Positions 7,650-11,245 of a stretch of 11,245 bases of DNA are shown in pieces (position 1 is the stretch's first letter; each line of letters begins with the position of its first letter). The stretch spans positions 1 to 11,245 of the forward strand of contig PUOB01000242.1 in assembly GCA_003551985.1 (NCBI GenBank), written 5' to 3'. Source of the DNA: Desulfobacteraceae bacterium. GTDB taxonomy: Bacteria > Desulfobacterota > Desulfobacteria > Desulfobacterales > Desulfosalsimonadaceae. The notes beneath the pieces were generated by a model. It saw only the letters and a program-made list of their open reading frames with translations, did not search any database and was not told the DNA's origin. The translations under genes and the position numbers were made by a program.

Positions 7650-7750
7650 CAAAAAAAAAGCTTTTTACCGCCCGATTTTTCGCCTATACTGCAGCCACAA
7701 CAAGCAGCAGGAATTTATCCATCGAAACGAATCACCTTAAAAAATCAATT

Positions 7751-8347
7751 ATGAAAACGATGCACCCCCGCAAGGGGCCTCCATTGTATAGAAAAGATGT
7801 TCCCGTCGCCGCCATCGTCGGATATTCAAACTCCGGCAAAACGACGCTTCTGGAAAAACTGATCCGCGAAATGAACGCGCGGGACCTGCTGGTGGGAACC
7901 ATCAAACACGATGTTCACGGCTTCGAGATGGATCGGTCCGGCAAAGACACCTGGCGCCACAAGCAGGCCGGTGCATCGGCCACCATTATCTCCTCCCCCG
8001 CCCAGATCGGCATGGTCAAGGACGTGGACCACGACCATGACCCGCTGGAACTCGCCGCCCTCATGCCGGATGTAGACCTGATCCTGCTTGAAGGCTACAA
8101 AAGCGCGGAAATATCAAAAATAGAGGTTTTCCGGACGGCGGTATCCAAAAAACGCTGCTGCACGGATGACCCCTACCTGATGGCCGTGGTCAGCGACATT
8201 CCGCATGACAACGGGGTACCCTGCTTCGGCCTCGACGAGATTTCCGCCATTGCGGAGTTCCTGATTCAAAAACTTTCCGTCTCCCCCGCCCGCAGCACCC
8301 AAAAACCCGGTAAAAGGAAAATAAGCGCTCTCAATTCTTCGGAATGA
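7751..8347 (+). CDS. mobB: Molybdopterin-guanine dinucleotide biosynthesis protein MobB
   Basis: A GTP-binding protein of 198 residues that assists MobA in attaching GMP to molybdopterin to make MGD, the cofactor form ArrA needs. Visible: the P-loop GYSNSGKTT (24-32), the MobB signature GTIKHDVHGFEMD (49-61) with GKDTWRHKQAGA (64-75), and LLEGYK (112-117) leading to KIEVFR. The last 20 residues are basic and low-complexity, and longer than in a minimal MobB (about 170 residues). The open frame extends far upstream (to 7313), but that part overlaps the previous gene out of frame. ATG at 7751 (or 7760) is the sensible start, though no clear ribosome binding site precedes it. The 101-base gap before it has a TATACT (7685-7690) without a good -35, so a separate weak promoter is conceivable. 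MobA is not in the window. Confidence 0.92.
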   Translation: MKTMHPRKGPPLYRKDVPVAAIVGYSNSGKTTLLEKLIREMNARDLLVGTIKHDVHGFEMDRSGKDTWRHKQAGASATIISSPAQIGMVKDVDHDHDPLELAALMPDVDLILLEGYKSAEISKIEVFRTAVSKKRCCTDDPYLMAVVSDIPHDNGVPCFGLDEISAIAEFLIQKLSVSPARSTQKPGKRKISALNSSE

Positions 8348-8376
8348 CGGCAAAGCCGCCTGAACCGGAAAGGCCG

Positions 8377-8398
8377 GGCTGGCCGCCCAGCGCCAGCC
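8377..8398. terminator. GC-rich hairpin between the convergent operons
   Basis: GGCTGGC (8377-8383) and GCCAGCC (8392-8398) form a perfect 7-bp stem with an 8-base loop. It lies in the 140 bases between the ends of mobB (+) and the MOSC gene (-), where a bidirectional terminator is expected. No T-tract follows on either strand, so efficient intrinsic termination is uncertain. Confidence 0.4.
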
Positions 8399-8487
8399 GC
8401 ACGCAAATCTCCCGAACCGGGGTAGAATCGGTTTACATTCAGAAAGAACACCTGCACACTATGCCGGCGGGGACATAACCCTTTTCT

Positions 8488-8973
8488 TCACTTGACAGGC
8501 GTTTCGCTGCCGCGGCGGAAAACAAGAACCTCATCTCCCGGCCGGATTTCACCGCCTTCGAGTATCCGGACAAAAATCCCCTCCCGAGGCATGACGCAGT
8601 CACCGACCTGGTGAAATATGGCGCAATGATCATGGCATTCCTTTCCGATCTGCGTCACTTCGGCCAGAACGGACTGCCCGATCCGGATTTTTTCCCCCAC
8701 GGGAATTTCCCAGAGACGAATGCCTTCGGTCGTCAGGTTCTCCGCAAAATCCCCGGGGTTCACATCGATGCCCGCCTTCCGGATCTTCTCGATGCTCTCG
8801 ATTGCCAGCAGACTGACCTGCCTGTGCCAATCCCCCGCGTGGGCGTCGTTTTCAATGCCGTAATCCTTGATAAGCGATACCCGCTCGATGTTGTGCTTCT
8901 TTTCACCTTTTTTTTCACTGATGGAAACGGCCAGAATACGCCCTTCCCTTTCATTGGATAAATGCCCGGCCAT
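8488..8973 (-). CDS. MOSC-domain protein downstream of hgcB
   Basis: A 161-residue protein made of a single MOSC domain, the fold of the molybdenum cofactor sulfurase C-terminus, which binds cofactors or carries sulfur on a conserved Cys. Visible family segments: DAHAGDWHRQVSLLA (43-57), NPGDFAENLTTEGI (72-85), GKECHDHCAIF (110-120) with Cys113 and Cys117, and a closing EGIFVRILEGGEIRPGDEV. The start is ATG at 8973 with GGGAGGG about ten bases upstream; an in-frame ATG at 9027 lies inside hgcB without such a site. The gene follows hgcB by 44 bases on the same strand and is therefore probably co-transcribed with hgcAB. Similar short MOSC proteins often accompany molybdopterin biosynthesis genes, so it may instead serve the convergent arr module. 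Its biochemical role here is unknown. Confidence 0.88.
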   Translation of the reverse strand: MAGHLSNEREGRILAVSISEKKGEKKHNIERVSLIKDYGIENDAHAGDWHRQVSLLAIESIEKIRKAGIDVNPGDFAENLTTEGIRLWEIPVGEKIRIGQSVLAEVTQIGKECHDHCAIFHQVGDCVMPREGIFVRILEGGEIRPGDEVLVFRRGSETPVK

Positions 8974-9017
8974 GTAAAACGAACCCTCCCAGAATTTTTT
9001 CAACACGGTTAAACCAA

Positions 9018-9302
9018 TCAACAGCAATTCATATCCACCGGGATATTCTTTCCCTTAATCCATGTCTGGATGATATATGCGGCGCATCCCACACCCGGCG
9101 TGACGCTCATGGCCCCTGCCGGACAGTTATTGACGCAGGCGCCGCATTCCATGCACCCGTCCTTGTCGGCAATGCCGGCCTTTCTGCCATTGAGCACGAA
9201 AACGCCGTGCGGACAGACATGCGTGCAAATGCCGCACCCAATGCATGCCGTGTCGTTCAACCGCAGCGTGGCAACGCCCGAAAAATACCTGAATTTTTCC
9301 AA
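9018..9302 (-). CDS. hgcB: Mercury methylation ferredoxin HgcB
   Basis: HgcB is the dicluster ferredoxin that reduces the HgcA corrinoid and is thought to deliver Hg(II) to it. The protein has 94 residues with two 4Fe-4S motifs, Cys20/23/26/30 and Cys50/53/56/60 (each CX2CX2CX3C), a conserved lone Cys73 and the vicinal C-terminal pair Cys93-Cys94. All of these are diagnostic of HgcB and required or implicated in methylation in the studied Desulfovibrio system. The start is TTG at 9302: AGGAGG (9309-9314) lies six bases upstream, the gene then begins 28 bases after hgcA ends, and the lone cysteine falls at position 73 as in the reference protein. The longer frame from 9371 would overlap hgcA by 41 bases and add 23 residues of unrelated character. 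Confidence 0.96.
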   Translation of the reverse strand: MEKFRYFSGVATLRLNDTACIGCGICTHVCPHGVFVLNGRKAGIADKDGCMECGACVNNCPAGAMSVTPGVGCAAYIIQTWIKGKNIPVDMNCC

Positions 9303-9308
9303 TCTATG

Positions 9309-9314
9309 CCTCCT
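9309..9314 (-). promoter_or_regulatory. hgcB: Strong ribosome binding site fixing the hgcB TTG start
   Basis: Read on the - strand, AGGAGG lies six bases before TTG at 9302. It is the best Shine-Dalgarno match in the hgc module and decides the start against the upstream ATG at 9371, which automated callers may choose. Confidence 0.85.
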
Positions 9315-9330
9315 TCCCGGAAAAAACAAC

Positions 9331-10509
9331 TCAAAATGCCGCCAAGATCCATAAAAAAATACCCGCCGCAACCGCGCCGGCCTGAAACGGCATGCTGATT
9401 CGCATTTCTTTTTCCACCCCCGACGGCGAGGTGTACGGGGTGGCGCCGGTAAAATTCATGGCCAGAAACGAACTGACCGCCAGGGCGATGAAAAGCAGGG
9501 CAAACGTTTCAGGCACCCCTGTCTGTTCGCGAAAGAAAAAGACAAGCGGCAAAACGCCTGCAAAACCCGCAATCAAGCCTTTTACGCTGAAAGCCCGGCC
9601 CGGTATCCAGGGCAGAAACGCCGGCGTCAAAACGGCACCCGTGAAAATACCCATAAAATAAGCCGCAAGCATCATTGGACTCCGGCCGACCGCATCGCCA
9701 AACGAAAAAATGCCCGGCCCAATGCCCGACAATATAAACACCGCTGCGATTGTCCACAATGTCGGCTTCCAGACAAAATAAAGCTCCACCGGGGTAAGCA
9801 CCAGCCTTTCCCGGAGATCGAAGGTCACCTGCCGCATCTTTCCGGCGGCTTTCATGCGGTTGGCAATAAACGCCTCGATGTCGCCGGCCCGCACAGGACC
9901 CCATACCACCTCGAAACCACACCCTTTTTTCACATCCCCGGCCGAAACACCGTTTGCCGCAAGCTGCGGCAGCACGAGTTTTCGATGTGAAACCAGGCGT
10001 TCAAGGCCGGATTGCCGACCCCTCCGTATCACTTCCGCCGCTGAAAACAGGCCTTTTCCGCCGGCGCACCAGACGTTGATCCCCCTGGTGTCGACCACGA
10101 GGATCCATGCATCCGTATGCTTCAGCCGGGTTCTCAGCTTGTCGAAGCCGAGCTTGTAATTGGCGGTCACCAGAACCGGTGCGTCGCGTGAAGGCTCTCC
10201 GACGGCATAAAGCCCCGGTGCGAGCTTGTAATCACTTCTCCCGAGGCCGGATCTTGCCCGGACAGCGCCCAGAAAATCGTGAAAATCCAGGCCGGTTTTT
10301 ACCCTGGGAACCGGGCCGGCGGGTGTTTCCAGAAAATCCGCCACAAACCGGCAAACGGTATAGCCTGGCTTTTCATGAACACCGCTCGGCGGCGATGGCG
10401 GCGGACCGCAGCACGGCTCATCCGCGGCGTCTAAACAATCCGGCGAAGCCATTTCCGGAAAGGTCAAAGAGGGACAGCAGGCATCTTTTTTTGTTTCATC
10501 ATTTTTCAT
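9331..10509 (-). CDS. hgcA: Mercury methylation corrinoid protein HgcA
   Basis: HgcA is a membrane-bound corrinoid protein that transfers a methyl group from the one-carbon (acetyl-CoA type) pathway to Hg(II), giving methylmercury. The 392-residue protein contains the diagnostic cap-helix motif NVWCAGGK (145-152), in which Cys148 should be the lower axial ligand to cobalt. The surrounding corrinoid-binding domain covers about residues 48-235 (VKTGLDF, APGLYAVG, PVLVTANYKL, WILVVDTRGI). The C-terminal part has five predicted membrane segments (about 249-267, 278-300, 309-326, 334-352, 373-391). The related corrinoid protein CdhD lacks this membrane domain. The start is ATG at 10509, with AAGG nine bases upstream. 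This gives an N-terminal extension of roughly 50 residues relative to the 338-residue reference protein, rich in Pro and Cys (Cys11-12, 25, 33-34, 53). The open frame continues to 10773, but that part overlaps the regulator gene on the same strand in another frame and is rejected. Confidence 0.96.
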   Translation of the reverse strand: MKNDETKKDACCPSLTFPEMASPDCLDAADEPCCGPPPSPPSGVHEKPGYTVCRFVADFLETPAGPVPRVKTGLDFHDFLGAVRARSGLGRSDYKLAPGLYAVGEPSRDAPVLVTANYKLGFDKLRTRLKHTDAWILVVDTRGINVWCAGGKGLFSAAEVIRRGRQSGLERLVSHRKLVLPQLAANGVSAGDVKKGCGFEVVWGPVRAGDIEAFIANRMKAAGKMRQVTFDLRERLVLTPVELYFVWKPTLWTIAAVFILSGIGPGIFSFGDAVGRSPMMLAAYFMGIFTGAVLTPAFLPWIPGRAFSVKGLIAGFAGVLPLVFFFREQTGVPETFALLFIALAVSSFLAMNFTGATPYTSPSGVEKEMRISMPFQAGAVAAGIFLWILAAF

Positions 10510-10598
10510 TGATAACAACCTTGACAGTCTCGTAAAAAGTCCGGAATCCAGGCTTGTGCAACCTTTGAAGAACGGTAGGGGCGAATTCTCATTCACCC
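10510..10598 (-). other. hgcA: Spacer between the ArsR gene and hgcA
   Basis: This 89-base spacer has no clear promoter for hgcA on the - strand (only a weak TTGCAC with no matching -10), which supports transcription from the regulator's promoter. Just before the hgcA ribosome site it contains TTGACAGTCTCGTAAAAAGTC-like sequence (10521-10541), which resembles intergenic repeats I have seen in deltaproteobacterial genomes. Recognition is from memory only. Confidence 0.35.
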
Positions 10599-10602
10599 CT
10601 AC
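10575..10602. repeat. 12-bp hairpin overlapping the ArsR stop codon
   Basis: GTAGGGGCGAAT (10575-10586) and ATTCACCCCTAC (10591-10602) pair over 12 bases with one G-T wobble and a four-base loop TCTC. The regulator's stop codon (10599-10601) lies inside the right arm. No T-tract follows on the - strand, so it is more likely a partial attenuator, an mRNA stability element or a dispersed palindrome than a full terminator between the regulator and hgcA. Confidence 0.75.
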
Positions 10603-10913
10603 AGGAACGCTTCGATGGTTTTTTTGAAGGCATCCAGGGTCGCCCGGTCGATGCAGTAGCATGAACGTGGACCGTCCACAACGCCTATAACAAGACCGCT
10701 TTCTTTCAGGATCTTGAGATGCTGGCTCACCGTGGATTGGGCCAGGGGCAGAATGTCCACTATCCGCCCGCAAACGCAGCTATCGGTTTCAAGGAGGTGC
10801 GAAACAATCCGAACGCGGGCGGGATGCCCGAGTGCCCGGCATATCCGGGCAAAGGCCGCGTTTTCGAGCAGCGCATCGCCGGAGTCTGTTTTTTTTTCAC
10901 AACGATCCATCAT
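10599..10913 (-). CDS. ArsR/SmtB-family metal-responsive repressor upstream of hgcAB
   Basis: A 104-residue winged-helix regulator of the ArsR family. The recognition helix region reads LPLAQSTVSQHLKILKESGLV (about 55-75), typical of the family. Just before it, CVCG (Cys46, Cys48) matches the alpha-3 CVC metal site of arsenite-sensing ArsR proteins, although the third cysteine of the plasmid R773 protein is replaced (Ile51). A second CxC (Cys85, Cys87, in SCYC) lies in the wing, and Cys5 and Cys25 are also present, so an unusual thiol site is possible. It should repress until As(III), Hg(II) or another thiophilic ion binds. It lies 89 bases upstream of hgcA on the same strand; ArsR-type genes next to hgcAB have been reported in other methylators. 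The start is ATG at 10913 (or 10910), with AGGG about ten bases upstream. Confidence 0.93.
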   Translation of the reverse strand: MMDRCEKKTDSGDALLENAAFARICRALGHPARVRIVSHLLETDSCVCGRIVDILPLAQSTVSQHLKILKESGLVIGVVDGPRSCYCIDRATLDAFKKTIEAFL

Positions 10914-10953
10914 CGGTCATCCCTGGCAACGGTCGCCTCTTAATCGCATATTC

Positions 10954-10969
10954 ATCGTTAATCGACGAT
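10954..10969. promoter_or_regulatory. Candidate ArsR operator
   Basis: ATCGT-N6-ACGAT is a perfect 5-bp dyad that overlaps the -10 element and the start region of the predicted promoter. Next to it lie repeated ATCGTATATCGT-like AT-rich stretches (about 10967-10983). ArsR-family repressors typically bind AT-rich dyads overlapping their own promoter, so this is the natural autoregulatory site. The exact half-sites are uncertain. Confidence 0.5.
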
Positions 10970-10995
10970 ATACGATAATACGTAAAGAATGTCAA
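10967..10995 (-). promoter_or_regulatory. Sigma-70 promoter of the arsR-hgcAB operon
   Basis: On the - strand, TTGACA (10995-10990) is followed after 17 bases by TATATC (10972-10967). The -35 is perfect and the -10 matches four of six, at optimal spacing. It lies about 55 bases before the regulator start codon, and no better promoter is seen between the regulator and hgcA. Confidence 0.65.
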
Positions 10996-11245
10996 CCCTG
11001 AAGCGGTAAATTTTTTCTCAGCCACCAAAAAAAGGGGCGAAAAAACTGCGCATCCGGACGGCGGGCGTCGACATTGCACCCCCTGACCCACCCCTTTATC
11101 TCCCCGGAAATGCCTGCCCGGCCGATACAAAATACAAACCGAACACTTTCATAAATGACCTCGAAGCTTTCGGCACGGTGACTGCAACATTCGATTTACA
11201 AATTTGCGCACAAGTGTTTGTTCGCTTATTTTATTTTTTAAAACG
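10996..11245. other. Right-edge intergenic region
   Basis: No supported gene lies in these 250 bases. A 77-codon frame on the - strand covers the promoter region and shows no family features. The only clear signal is the sigma-54 promoter at 11171-11186. Confidence 0.55.
11171..11186 (+). promoter_or_regulatory. Second sigma-54 (-24/-12) promoter, firing out of the window
   Basis: CGGCACGGTGACTGCA keeps the invariant GG (11172-11173) and GC (11184-11185) in the 12-base phase and matches GGCACG and TGCA of the consensus. Predicted transcription starts near 11197 and runs rightwards, away from the divergent ArsR gene. The target gene lies beyond the window. Confidence 0.6.

Noticed and set aside
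7657..7667. A/T-rich self-complementary run after the molybdopterin-binding gene
   Set aside because: Short A-GCT-T symmetry without a stable stem; not enough to call a terminator inside the operon.
7313..7750. Long N-terminal extension of MobB
   Set aside because: The first 337 bases overlap the molybdopterin-binding gene in another frame and code arginine-rich, low-quality sequence; MobB homology begins after 7751.
8974..9027. 18-residue extension of the MOSC protein
   Set aside because: It would start within hgcB without a ribosome site; ATG at 8973 has GGGAGGG upstream.
9331..10509. Identity as the acetyl-CoA pathway corrinoid protein CdhD
   Set aside because: The protein has a five-helix membrane domain and an adjacent HgcB, which CdhD lacks.
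10510..10773. 88-residue upstream extension of HgcA
   Set aside because: It lies over the ArsR gene in a different frame on the same strand; the ATG at 10509 gives a normal spacing.

Overview
The gene content suggests an anaerobic, respiring bacterium, most likely a sulfate- or metal-reducing member of the Desulfobacterota (an inference from gene families and gene order, not from a marker gene). The window holds two modules that point at each other. The left module, on the + strand, is a respiratory arsenate reductase (Arr-type) operon with its maturation genes. The right module, on the - strand, is a mercury-methylation operon, hgcA-hgcB, led by an ArsR-family regulator and followed by a MOSC-domain gene.

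Left part: positions 1-789 hold the C-terminal part of a sigma-54-dependent activator (AAA+ domain with GAFTGA, Fis-type HTH). A 660-base non-coding stretch follows. It contains a long foldback inverted repeat (985-1083), a candidate upstream activator dyad (1231-1244), a near-consensus -24/-12 sigma-54 promoter (1309-1324) and a perfect dyad in the predicted leader (1372-1386). The operon then reads: single-domain response regulator (1450-1824); Tat-exported molybdopterin catalytic subunit ArrA (1854-4439); four-cluster ferredoxin subunit ArrB (4456-5280); TorD-like chaperone (5295-5981); FmdE-like protein (5968-6624); MoeA/MoaB-like molybdopterin-binding protein with a Cys-rich tail (6618-7649); MobB GTPase (7751-8347). 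The two junctions in 5968-6624 overlap. No membrane anchor (ArrC/NrfD or CymA-like) is encoded here, so quinol oxidation must be supplied from elsewhere.

Right part, read right to left: ArsR-family regulator (10913-10599), with a TTGACA/TATATC promoter and an overlapping dyad upstream; hgcA (10509-9331), with the cap-helix motif NVWCAGGK and a five-helix membrane domain; hgcB (9302-9018, TTG start), with two 4Fe-4S motifs, Cys73 and a C-terminal Cys-Cys; and a MOSC protein (8973-8488). Spacing suggests one transcript. The right edge (10996-11245) has no supported gene but carries a second good sigma-54 promoter firing rightwards out of the window.

How the genes work together: the left operon would build and load a molybdenum enzyme that uses arsenate as terminal electron acceptor in the periplasm, probably controlled by sigma-54 and the adjacent activator. 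The right operon would methylate Hg(II) with a corrinoid membrane protein and its ferredoxin, controlled by a thiol-rich ArsR protein that may sense As(III) or another thiophilic metal. Arsenate respiration produces arsenite, so the pair forms a plausible arsenic-linked mercury-methylation island. That functional link is an inference.
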